Shown here piece after piece: positions 17,000-24,279 of a stretch of 34,339 bases of DNA. Each line of letters begins with the position of its first letter. Within the stretch, counting starts at the first letter, position 1. Origin of the DNA: Chloroflexota bacterium (GTDB lineage Bacteria; Chloroflexota; Dehalococcoidia; Lucifugimonadales; Australimonadaceae); the NCBI GenBank assembly GCA_028874795.1, contig JAPPHT010000013.1, positions 1 to 34,339 of the forward strand, read 5' to 3'. A program made the position numbers and the translations under genes. The notes under the pieces are model-generated. The model did not search any database. It worked only from the letters and a program-made list of their open reading frames with translations, and had not been told where the DNA came from.

Positions 17000-18304
17000 T
17001 TACCTCGTGAACTTGTCGTACACGGCTTCCTGCACTTCCCTCAACTGCCCGATGTTGCGGAGGAAAGAATCCTCGACCTGAGCGAAGATCTCCTGCAGCT
17101 CCGCCCCGCCCTGCTGTATCTCGATGGGCTGCGCGAGAACCCGCTCAAAGTCGGCGCGGAAGTCGGGTACTGCCAGCGCGTCGTCCCACGCCTTCCGGAG
17201 CGTGTTGACGATGTCGATAGGGGTGTCCGGCGGAGCCAGCAAGTTCTTGCCTACGAACGTCTCAGGGGCCATCAGTCCATCCCAGATGTCGCGCTGTTCG
17301 TCAGTGATGAGGTCGCGCGCGTAGGAGGCAGTGAACTCTTCGACTTCGGCGTTGCCCTCGATGAACCCACCGGGGCCTGCGAGACCTGCGAAGGGCTTGA
17401 TGAAGCCGCTGGAAACCCATCCTGGTCTCCGCTGAGGCAACTGGTACCAAACGCTGCCTGCTGTGAAGTTGTTGGTGTCGCCGCGCTCAATCATGAGCAA
17501 CTCTTGCTCGGTCCCGGTGGATGCTACCAGCTTGTATTCATACGGCAGGTTGAGCCAGTCAGCCAGCAGGAAGTTGCCCAGGTCGCCAACACCCACGAGC
17601 TCCTGCGGAGTGGGAGCGGAACCTGCTGCGATCAGGGTCGGACCGGAGGCTCCCATGGCTTCCGTTATGTCGTTGTAGGGCAACTCGTGTCCGTTGATCA
17701 TCCACACTGCGTTGCGGGCCACAGGCGCGCCGATTACCTCGAACCCCGATGCCTTGTATACGGCTTCAGGTTCTGTGGACGACTGGATCGGCGCCGTCGC
17801 GTTGTAGATGAGGATGAGCCCGTTCGGCTCGGACTCCCAGACAAAGTTGTTCGCAGCCAGTGAAGGCGTCAGGTTGCTGACGACGATGCGGGGATTGCCC
17901 GGTATGTACTGGCCCCACTTAGCCGCGAGGAAGCGTGCCTGCGTGTCAGTGCCGCCACCCGGATTGAAACCGACCACCAGGCGGATGGTCTTGCCTTTGA
18001 AGTGCGCCTCCGCGTCGAAAGACGGGAGAGGCGTCGCCGTGGGAGGTGGGGGTGGCGAAGTGGGCGTGGCGGTCGGCGCAGGGGCGGGAGCGCCGGGCAC
18101 CGGAGTAGCGGTTGGCTCACTTGGCGCGCTTGGTGCGGTTGTCGGCGCCGGCTCAGGTGCCGACGTCTCGGGGACGGGAGTAGCGGTTGGACGGGGTGTC
18201 GCGGTCGGCTCATCTGCTCCCCCGCAAGCAGTCATCACCAGCCCCGCAATGAGGGCCAGCGCCATCAGCAACAAGCATGAGCGGTACGCCTTCTTGATGA
18301 TCAT
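17000..18304 (-). CDS. TTT-family substrate-binding lipoprotein (TctC/Bug)
   Basis: This is the extracytoplasmic receptor of the tripartite carboxylate transporter. The start at 18304 gives MIIKKAYRS, a hydrophobic helix and a lipobox ending at C27; GGAGGGAGA lies upstream. The same frame is open much further left, but that part runs antisense to two clear genes. Residues 34-96 form a Pro/Thr/Ala linker with repeated TATP units. The mature domain begins with KGKTIRLVVGFNPGGGTDTQAR, split here only for family recognition: the I-R-L-V-V-x-F-x-P-G-G-x-T-D pattern is the Bug signature. At 434 residues it exceeds the usual 320-330 because of the linker. The ligand is unknown; a di- or tricarboxylate is likely. 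Confidence 0.93.
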   Translation of the reverse strand: MIIKKAYRSCLLLMALALIAGLVMTACGGADEPTATPRPTATPVPETSAPEPAPTTAPSAPSEPTATPVPGAPAPAPTATPTSPPPPPTATPLPSFDAEAHFKGKTIRLVVGFNPGGGTDTQARFLAAKWGQYIPGNPRIVVSNLTPSLAANNFVWESEPNGLILIYNATAPIQSSTEPEAVYKASGFEVIGAPVARNAVWMINGHELPYNDITEAMGASGPTLIAAGSAPTPQELVGVGDLGNFLLADWLNLPYEYKLVASTGTEQELLMIERGDTNNFTAGSVWYQLPQRRPGWVSSGFIKPFAGLAGPGGFIEGNAEVEEFTASYARDLITDEQRDIWDGLMAPETFVGKNLLAPPDTPIDIVNTLRKAWDDALAVPDFRADFERVLAQPIEIQQGGAELQEIFAQVEDSFLRNIGQLREVQEAVYDKFTR

Positions 18305-18460
18305 CGGTCTCCCTCCAGCGGATATACCGCTCGATATCGCGCCGTATCTAACCACACGCGGAGGGATAACAGCAAGGCAAGCCATCCCTGCTGCGAATGG
18401 CAGGCATTGGCCGCGTGTTGTCCTCATCCCTGCTCTGCAGCACGCCATTGCCAAATGCGC

Positions 18461-18466
18461 TACCAT
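18461..18466 (+). promoter_or_regulatory. Possible -10 for a leaderless epimerase mRNA
   Basis: TACCAT seven bases before the ATG at 18473 would place the start site on the ATG itself. There is no SD before this gene. The match is weaker than for the other promoters. The rest of the 168-base divergent gap (18305-18472) holds AGCGG-ATATA-CCGCT (18317-18331), a small palindrome in the tctC leader, and nothing else I can name. Confidence 0.25.
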
Positions 18467-18472
18467 CCACTC

Positions 18473-18901
18473 ATGACGCTTGCAAGCAGCAACACTCGCG
18501 TTGGCGCGCTCAACCACGTCGGCCTTGCCGTTGTCAGCATCGAGGAGTCCCTGCAACAGTTCTACGACCTGCTGGACTCCCCCACTGCTGCGCGCATCCT
18601 TGTCAACGAGGAGCACGGCGTGCGCGGTGCGTTCATCGAGCAAGGTGAAACGCACATCGAGCTGCTCCAACCGCTGCGTGCCGACTCTGTCATCGGCAGG
18701 TTCCTTGAACGCCACGGAGAAGGCATCCACCACATGGCCTTCACTGTGGACGATGTGGACGTCAAGGCGCGTGAACTCGAAGCGCTCGGTATCCCCATCA
18801 TCACTGGCCCGCGTGAAGGCTTCACCGGGCGCATCGCCTTCACCGACCCCTCGAAGACCCACGGCGCGCTTCTCGAGTTCGTGACACCCTTCGATCGTTA
18901 G
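18473..18901 (+). CDS. mce: Methylmalonyl-CoA epimerase
   Basis: This VOC-fold metalloenzyme interconverts the (R) and (S) forms of methylmalonyl-CoA between propionyl-CoA carboxylase and the B12 mutase. The 142 residues contain two glyoxalase-type modules. Likely metal ligands are H15 (NHVGLAV), E63 (HIELLQP), H87 (HHMAF) and E135 (LLEF). G-I-H-H-M-A-F is a typical epimerase segment. The ATG at 18473 suits the fold; an earlier in-frame ATG would add an unconserved, cysteine-rich tail. Nine bases separate it from the mutase B12 subunit, which supports the function. Confidence 0.92.
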   Translation: MTLASSNTRVGALNHVGLAVVSIEESLQQFYDLLDSPTAARILVNEEHGVRGAFIEQGETHIELLQPLRADSVIGRFLERHGEGIHHMAFTVDDVDVKARELEALGIPIITGPREGFTGRIAFTDPSKTHGALLEFVTPFDR

Positions 18902-18910
18902 CTCCTCTCG

Positions 18911-19330
18911 ATGCCGGACGCTCCCCGAGTCCTCATCGCAAAGCCGGGCCTTGATGGCCACGACCGTGGCGCGCGCGTTATCGTCCGCCTCCTTCGCGAT
19001 GCGGGTTTCGAGGTCGAGTACACGGGTATCCGCAAGACGCCGGACGAGATCGCTGAGCAGGCTCGGCAGTTCGAGGCGGAGGCGGTCGGCCTGAGCATCC
19101 TCTCCGGGGCCCACATGGAACTCATCCCCGCGGTCATGGACGCGCTCCAGCGGGCCGGTCTGGAGCATGTGCCGCTGATCGCAGGCGGCATCATCCCTCC
19201 GAAGGACCGCACCGCTCTTCTCGAGATGGGTGTGGTCGCCGTCTTCACACCCGGGGCCCGCTCCGACGACCTGCTCTCCGCCCTTCGCGCCGCCGCCGAA
19301 GCGGGACGCCGCGCCAACGAGCGCGGGTGA
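18911..19330 (+). CDS. Methylmalonyl-CoA mutase, small cobalamin-binding subunit
   Basis: This is a stand-alone B12-binding domain that pairs with a separate catalytic subunit to isomerise methylmalonyl-CoA to succinyl-CoA. The 139 residues carry the D-x-H-x-x-G cobalamin motif D15-G-H17-D-R-G20, whose histidine replaces dimethylbenzimidazole, followed by LSILSGAH and the AGGIIP loop. The ending TPG is typical of the C-terminal mutase domain. In many bacteria this domain is fused to the large subunit. No large subunit lies within the window. It directly follows the epimerase gene. Confidence 0.93.
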   Translation: MPDAPRVLIAKPGLDGHDRGARVIVRLLRDAGFEVEYTGIRKTPDEIAEQARQFEAEAVGLSILSGAHMELIPAVMDALQRAGLEHVPLIAGGIIPPKDRTALLEMGVVAVFTPGARSDDLLSALRAAAEAGRRANERG

Positions 19331-19400
19331 CTGCAACCATCGCCCTTGCTCGCCGGCGGTAGCCCGTACACGAAGGTCGGACCAATATGCACATTTCGCC

Positions 19401-19409
19401 TGCTATACT
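19401..19409 (+). promoter_or_regulatory. Candidate extended -10 promoter of the DUF177-rpmF operon
   Basis: TGC followed by TATACT. No clear -35. The predicted start leaves a leader of about 19 bases before the ATG at 19435. This supports the later start for the DUF177 gene, since an ATG at 19387 would lie upstream of the promoter. Confidence 0.5.
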
Positions 19410-19434
19410 TATGCGGTTGCGTACGGATACGGCG

Positions 19435-19965
19435 ATGAGCCTGCAGCTACAAGTGAACGTCGCCCAGCTCCTCAAGGACGCTGTTGGGGCTACTCGGATG
19501 TTCGAGTTTGACGGCTTGGCGCTCGAATCAGACGACGGCGTCTCCGCCTACGTCAGAGGAGCGTTACGGCTCACTCGCACGGATCGCGGGGTCTGGGCAT
19601 CCGGTCCCGTCGCCTTGTCCGTGGACTACGTCTGCAGCCGCTGCCTGACGCCTTTCGCGTCGTGGATAGAGGCGAGCGTGGACGATGTCTTTCTGCCGAG
19701 TGTGGACATCGCTACCGGAGCGAAGCTCCGCTACGGTGAGGAAGACACCGGCGCGGACGTGAACAGCATCGACGAGCAGCACGTGCTCGACCTGAGCGAC
19801 GCGCTGCGCCAGTACAGGCTGGCGGGCATCTCTATGGCGCCCGTCTGCCGGGAGGACTGCAAGGGAATCTGTCCCGAGTGCGGCAACGACCGGAACGAGA
19901 GTGCCTGCTCATGTGAGCACTACCAGGACCAGCGTTGGACCGTACTGCGGAAGTTGTTGGAGTGA
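19435..19965 (+). CDS. DUF177 (YceD) family protein
   Basis: YceD/DUF177 proteins are encoded next to rpmF in most bacteria and have been linked to 23S rRNA or large-subunit maturation. The 176 residues from the ATG at 19435 include the conserved CSRCLTPF and a C-terminal cysteine set CREDCKGICPECGNDRN, probably metal-binding, plus W-T-V-L-R-K-L near the end. The upstream in-frame ATG at 19387 was rejected because it would span the promoter. The stop is 7 bases before rpmF. Confidence 0.92.
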   Translation: MSLQLQVNVAQLLKDAVGATRMFEFDGLALESDDGVSAYVRGALRLTRTDRGVWASGPVALSVDYVCSRCLTPFASWIEASVDDVFLPSVDIATGAKLRYGEEDTGADVNSIDEQHVLDLSDALRQYRLAGISMAPVCREDCKGICPECGNDRNESACSCEHYQDQRWTVLRKLLE

Positions 19966-19972
19966 GAGAACC

Positions 19973-20164
19973 ATGCCCCCACTGCCAAAGAGAAAGCGAT
20001 CCAAGTCACGGGTCGGCACGAATCGTGCCCACCAGCACATCTCGCTCGTCGGGCTCGTTGAGTGCCCGCGCTGTCGCGAGGCGATGAAGCCGCACCACGC
20101 CTGTCCGTCCTGCGGCTACTACCGCGGACGTGACGTGCTCCGCGTGGACAGCGGCCTCGAGTAG
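19973..20164 (+). CDS. rpmF: 50S ribosomal protein L32
   Basis: L32 is a small protein of the large ribosomal subunit. The 63 residues start MPPLPKRKRSKSR, the usual basic N-terminal tail, and contain a zinc-ribbon C-x2-C...C-x2-C (ECPRC and ACPSC). This is therefore the zinc-containing form, not the cysteine-free paralogue. The ATG at 19973 has AGTGAGAG just upstream, overlapping the DUF177 stop. The open frame further left is inside the preceding gene and was rejected. Confidence 0.97.
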   Translation: MPPLPKRKRSKSRVGTNRAHQHISLVGLVECPRCREAMKPHHACPSCGYYRGRDVLRVDSGLE

Positions 20165-20178
20165 CGCGCCAGCGCTCC

Positions 20179-21096
20179 ATGACCACCGCCTTCATCTTTC
20201 CGGGGCAAGGTGCCCAAGCCGTCGGCATGGGTGCCGACGCTTACCACGGCTCCCCTGCCGCTCGTGCCGTCTTTGAAGAAGCGGACTCGGTTCTTGGCGT
20301 ACCGCTTTCCCGCCTTATACTCGATGGGCCCGCGGATGAACTCGTCCGTTCCCTGAACGCCCAGCCCGCCATCCTGTGCGTGAGCATCGCCATGCTCCGC
20401 GCCGCGGAGGAGCGCCTCGGCACAGCGATGCCTCGCCCCGCGTTCACGGCCGGGCACAGTGTCGGGGAATACGCCGCGCTGGTCGCTGGTGGCGCGCTCT
20501 CTCTGGCAGAGGCATTGCGCCTCGTCCGGACGCGGGGCGAACTCATGCAGGCCGCCTGCGACGCCACACCCAGCGGTATGGCCGCCCTCATCGGACTGCC
20601 GCTGGAGCCTGCCCGGCACGCTTGCGAAGGAACGGGCGCACAGGTCGCTAATGTCAACTCTGCCGAGCAGATCGTGCTCGGGGGCCCGAACGATGCCCTG
20701 GAGCACGCGATAGCAAACGCGAAAGAAGCGGGCGCGCGACGCGCCATCCCTTTGGATGTCGCAGGCGCGTTCCACACGGAAGTGATGCGACCTGCGGAGG
20801 AGAGCATGGCGGGTGTCCTTGCGCAAGCAACCCTGAGCGCCCCTGCTGTGCCTGTTGTAGCCAACACGACCGCCCTGCCGATAGTGTCGGCCGAGGACGT
20901 CCGGTCGGAGCTTCTCTCGCAGCTCTGCGGCTGCGTCTACTGGCAGCACTCAGTGGAACTGATGGCTGCGCAGGGCGTGGACCGGTTCGTCGAGTTCGGC
21001 CCTGGCAAGGTACTGTCCGGACTCTCCCGGCGTATCGTGGCCGACGCCGACGCACTGGCCGTGTCAGACCTAGACGCTGTCACCGCTCTGGCGTAA
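20179..21096 (+). CDS. fabD: Malonyl-CoA:ACP transacylase
   Basis: FabD moves malonate from CoA to acyl carrier protein, supplying fatty-acid elongation. The 305 residues show the N-terminal F-P-G-Q-G-A-Q motif, the catalytic serine S94 in GHSVGEY, the malonyl-binding arginine R119 in RTRGELMQ and the catalytic histidine H199 in GAFHTEVM. It is 14 bases after rpmF. The plsX and fabH genes that often lie between rpmF and fabD are absent here. Confidence 0.97.
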   Translation: MTTAFIFPGQGAQAVGMGADAYHGSPAARAVFEEADSVLGVPLSRLILDGPADELVRSLNAQPAILCVSIAMLRAAEERLGTAMPRPAFTAGHSVGEYAALVAGGALSLAEALRLVRTRGELMQAACDATPSGMAALIGLPLEPARHACEGTGAQVANVNSAEQIVLGGPNDALEHAIANAKEAGARRAIPLDVAGAFHTEVMRPAEESMAGVLAQATLSAPAVPVVANTTALPIVSAEDVRSELLSQLCGCVYWQHSVELMAAQGVDRFVEFGPGKVLSGLSRRIVADADALAVSDLDAVTALA

Positions 21097-21112
21097 CATT
21101 GCGGGGAATCTA

Positions 21113-21134
21113 GCCTCGATAGGACGGTCGAGGC
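21113..21134 (+). terminator. Hairpin between fabD and nusB
   Basis: GCCTCGA (21113-21119) pairs exactly with TCGAGGC (21128-21134) around an 8-base loop. A short pyrimidine run follows (GTCTCCTT). It could be a weak terminator or a processing site within the operon. Confidence 0.3.
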
Positions 21135-21153
21135 GTCTCCTTAACAAAGCCCG

Positions 21154-21621
21154 ATGATCGAGTCTTCCGCCGATACGAGAAGGGCCAGCCGAGGTCGCAG
21201 GCGGCCGGAGCACCAGGGGCGCGTCCTTGCGCTCCAGGTACTCTACGAGTGCGACCTTACTGGACACGATTGGCGGCCCGCGTTGGAGGCATGGGCGGAC
21301 GAGCTACACGCCACACCTGAGGCAATATCATTCGCGGAGAGTTGCGTCCTGGGTGTGGTCGGGGAGCAGGACAGGCTGGATGCCGTTATCAGACGCCACC
21401 AGCACCAGTGGCCCGTCGAGCAACTCGCTGCGGTGGACCGTGCCGTTCTCCGGCTGGGGCTCTTCGAACTGGCGGGGAACTTGCCCACCCCGCCGCTGGT
21501 GGCCATCAACGAGGCCGTGGAACTGGCCAAGACATTTGGGAGCGAGGGTTCCGCCAGATTCGTCAACGGCGTGCTCGGAGCATCGTTCAACGAGCAGACC
21601 AACAGAACACCTGACTGCTGA
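21154..21621 (+). CDS. nusB: Transcription antitermination factor NusB
   Basis: NusB, with S10/NusE, binds BoxA RNA and prevents premature termination in rRNA operons. The 155 residues are an all-helical NusB fold. R-V-L-A-L-Q-V-L-Y-E is the standard first-helix signature. The central D-R-A-V-L-R-L-G-L-F-E-L and the C-terminal A-I-N-E-A-V-E-L-A-K-T-F-G and R-F-V-N-G-V-L-G blocks are strongly conserved. The first 22 residues are basic and unconserved, so a later start cannot be excluded. It sits unusually between fabD and acpP. Confidence 0.95.
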   Translation: MIESSADTRRASRGRRRPEHQGRVLALQVLYECDLTGHDWRPALEAWADELHATPEAISFAESCVLGVVGEQDRLDAVIRRHQHQWPVEQLAAVDRAVLRLGLFELAGNLPTPPLVAINEAVELAKTFGSEGSARFVNGVLGASFNEQTNRTPDC

Positions 21622-21630
21622 GGGAGGGAA

Positions 21631-21888
21631 ATGGCGACCGTTTACGACCGTGTCAAGAGTGTAGTAGTGGACAGGCTTGGAGTGGAGGAGAACGCCATCA
21701 CGATGGAGGCCTCCTTCGTGGACGACCTCAACGCCGACTCCCTGGATCTCGTTGAATTGATCATGGCCTTCGAGGAAGAGTTCTCGACTGACGCGCTCAC
21801 CCTGAAGATCTCCGACGAGGACGCCGAGCAGATCCGAACCATCGAGAACGCTGTGGACTTCATCAAGAGCAAGGGCGTTTCCGACTGA
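21631..21888 (+). CDS. acpP: Acyl carrier protein
   Basis: ACP carries growing fatty acyl chains on a phosphopantetheine arm. The 85 residues are acidic and contain the attachment serine S37 in [12 protein letters not shown]. The gene has a very strong SD (GGGAGGG) before the ATG at 21631, matching the high expression usual for ACP. It begins 9 bases after nusB. Confidence 0.97.
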   Translation: MATVYDRVKSVVVDRLGVEENAITMEASFVDDLNADSLDLVELIMAFEEEFSTDALTLKISDEDAEQIRTIENAVDFIKSKGVSD

Positions 21889-21898
21889 CAGGGAGCCC

Positions 21899-22519
21899 GT
21901 GGCTGACCTCCAGGCACTCCACCAGCAGATACACACCTGTCAGGATTGTGCTCTCCACCGGACACGAGAAAATGCGGTGCCGGGAGAAGGTGCGCCCAAC
22001 GCTTCGCTCATGTTCATCGGTGAGGGCCCCGGCTTCAATGAAGACCGGCAGGGCAGACCGTTCGTCGGCGCGGCCGGACAGTATCTCGATGAACTGCTTC
22101 ACTCCATCGGGTTGAAGCGGGAGGACGTGTTCATCACCAACATGGTGAAATGTCGCCCTCCCAACAATCGTGACCCTTTCCCGGGCGAGATCAGCGCCTG
22201 CTCCGGATACCTTGACGCTCAGATAGAAGCGATCAATCCCGCTGTCATCGTTCCGCTGGGCCGTCATGCACTCGCTCGATGGTTCCCCAGGGACTCCATC
22301 AGCAAGGTGAGAGCGCGGCCTCGCACCTTCGATGGGGTCACGGTCTTCCCTCTGTACCACCCGGCTGCCGCTCTTCATAACAGCGCGCTCCGCGCCACCA
22401 TCGAAGCCGACTTCGCGAAACTGGGCGCCTTGCTCAGGGACCGGGAGTCCCAGGGAGCACCGGCCGCGAATGAAAACCCGGACGAGGGAAGTGGCTCCCA
22501 GCAACTGAGCATGTTTTAG
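21899..22519 (+). CDS. Uracil-DNA glycosylase, family 4 (Fe-S)
   Basis: This enzyme removes uracil from DNA, starting base-excision repair. The 206 residues carry the four [4Fe-4S] cysteines C14, C17, C85 and C101 that define family 4. Motif 1 is GEGPG at 41-45 with E42, and the C-terminal HPAAAL motif has H154. The start is the GTG at 21899, ten bases after the acpP stop, with an AGGGAG SD. The last 25 residues are a polar tail without recognised motifs, ending in QQLSMF. Its stop is 3 bases before the RNase J gene. Confidence 0.94.
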   Translation: MADLQALHQQIHTCQDCALHRTRENAVPGEGAPNASLMFIGEGPGFNEDRQGRPFVGAAGQYLDELLHSIGLKREDVFITNMVKCRPPNNRDPFPGEISACSGYLDAQIEAINPAVIVPLGRHALARWFPRDSISKVRARPRTFDGVTVFPLYHPAAALHNSALRATIEADFAKLGALLRDRESQGAPAANENPDEGSGSQQLSMF

Positions 22520-22522
22520 GCG

Positions 22523-24178
22523 ATGCCGCACCCCATCCGCATCGTTGCCATCGGCGGCCTGGGGGAGGTGGGCAAGAACATGCTGTGCGTCGAGCACGGC
22601 GACGACATCGTCGTCATCGATGCAGGGCTCATGTTCCCCAAGCAGGAGATGCTCGGCATAGACCTGGTGCTTCCGGACATCTCCTACCTGACCGCCAACG
22701 CCGAGCGCGTGCGGGCTATCCTCATCACTCACGGACACGAAGACCACACAGGCGCACTCCCCTACGTGCTGCGCGAACTGGACGTGCCCGTCTACGCCCC
22801 GCCCCTCGCTCACGACCTGATCGAGGTCAAGCTGCGCCAGCACCGCATCGGCGATGTAGAACTCCATGAGATTGACGCTGGAAGCGTTCTCGGGTTCGGT
22901 TCCATCCAGGCGGAGTACTTCCGGGTCTGCCACAGCATCCCCGACGCCTGCGGCATTGCGCTGCGCACACCTGCGGGTCTGGTCGTCCACACCGGCGACT
23001 TCAAGATAGACCACACTCCGGCGGATGGGCGCCCCACCGACCTCCAACGGCTTGCGGAACTCGGTAGCGAGGGAGTGCTCCTGCTGCTCTCCGACTCAAC
23101 GTACGCCGAAGTCCCCGGCTACACGCCATCGGAGAGCGTCGTGGCCACCGCGCTCGAACACGTCATCGCCGACGCCCCGGGGCGCGTGCTTATCGCCACG
23201 TTCGCATCGCTCATAGCCCGTGTGCAGCAGGTGCTGGACGCCGCGGTGAAACACGGGCGAAAGGTCGCGCCTGCTGGGCGCTCCATGATCGACAACGTCA
23301 ACATGGCCGTCGCGAACGGCTACATCGACGCACCGCCCGGAGCGCTCATCGACCTCCAGTCGCTGAATGCGCTTCCCCATGAACAACAGGTCATCGTACT
23401 GACCGGCGCGCAAGGAGAGCCGCTCTCCGTCCTCTCCCGAGTCGCCAATAACGCGAACCGCGACATCGAGGTCCACGAGAACGACACTGTCGTCATCTCG
23501 GCCACGGCCATTCCAGGCAACGAAACAGTGATCGCCTCAGTCGTAGACAACCTCACGCGGCGCGGTGCGAAGGTGCTCACCCGCCGCACGTCGCCCGGAG
23601 TTCATGTTCCCGGTCACGGGAGCCAGGAAGAACTGAAACTGATGCTCCGCCTCATAAAGCCGCGCTACTTCGTACCTGTGCACGGCGAGTACCGCATGCT
23701 CGCTGCGCACGCAGACCTCGCCAGGCAGACGGGTGTCGCTCCGGAGAACGTCTTCGTCCTGGAGGACGGCGACGTCCTGGAGTTGGACGACAGCAGCGTG
23801 GGGCTCGTAGAGCCTGTACCGGCGGGTCACGTCTACGTAGACGGGCTGCGCACGTGGGATGTCGGCGAGGCAGTGCTGCGTGACCGGCGGATGCTCTCCC
23901 GCGACGGTTTCGTTGTTGTCGTTGTCCCCGTGGACCACGCAACAGGCCGAGTGTATGGCGAGCCGGAGATCGTCTCCAGCGGGTTCACCGTGCCGGGAGA
24001 AGCTGAAGAGCTGATGGAGCGGGCATCCGCCATCGTCATCGAGGCGCTCCGCGCCCCGAACCTCGACCCGCTGAACGAGGACCACGTCAACGACCGCGTG
24101 CGCGAGGCCCTCAGCCGCTTCCTCTACAAGGAGACGCGTAGCCGCCCCATGATTCTCACCGTACCCCTGGAGATCTGA
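22523..24178 (+). CDS. Ribonuclease J
   Basis: RNase J is a metallo-beta-lactamase/beta-CASP nuclease with endo- and 5'-exonuclease activity in mRNA turnover and rRNA maturation. The 551 residues match the family. The zinc motif HGHEDH is at 70-75, and HTGDFKID holds another metal ligand. The beta-CASP region follows, with ATFASLIARVQQ and the GSQEELKLML loop; the C-terminal domain is complete. The ATG at 22523 is 3 bases after the preceding stop, so translation is probably coupled. Only one RNase J is in the window, so rnjA or rnjB cannot be chosen. Confidence 0.95.
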   Translation: MPHPIRIVAIGGLGEVGKNMLCVEHGDDIVVIDAGLMFPKQEMLGIDLVLPDISYLTANAERVRAILITHGHEDHTGALPYVLRELDVPVYAPPLAHDLIEVKLRQHRIGDVELHEIDAGSVLGFGSIQAEYFRVCHSIPDACGIALRTPAGLVVHTGDFKIDHTPADGRPTDLQRLAELGSEGVLLLLSDSTYAEVPGYTPSESVVATALEHVIADAPGRVLIATFASLIARVQQVLDAAVKHGRKVAPAGRSMIDNVNMAVANGYIDAPPGALIDLQSLNALPHEQQVIVLTGAQGEPLSVLSRVANNANRDIEVHENDTVVISATAIPGNETVIASVVDNLTRRGAKVLTRRTSPGVHVPGHGSQEELKLMLRLIKPRYFVPVHGEYRMLAAHADLARQTGVAPENVFVLEDGDVLELDDSSVGLVEPVPAGHVYVDGLRTWDVGEAVLRDRRMLSRDGFVVVVVPVDHATGRVYGEPEIVSSGFTVPGEAEELMERASAIVIEALRAPNLDPLNEDHVNDRVREALSRFLYKETRSRPMILTVPLEI

Positions 24179-24279
24179 GCCGACGCTCACTCGCAGCTCA
24201 GTGGGCGGCCTTTCATATTCTCATAATCTGCAAGCAGACCCGGCTCACAACCGCGGCAAAGCCCATTAAAGTCCGAGGG

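Noticed and set aside
14998-17010. Plus-strand frame of 670 codons opposite the tctA-tctB gene
   Set aside because: Its composition (Arg, His, Asp, Gln) is typical of an antisense shadow, and the minus-strand protein is an unmistakable transporter.
18305-19336. Extension of the tctC frame far upstream
   Set aside because: It would run antisense through the epimerase and B12-subunit genes and place the signal peptide in the middle of the protein; the lipobox and SD fix the start at 18304.
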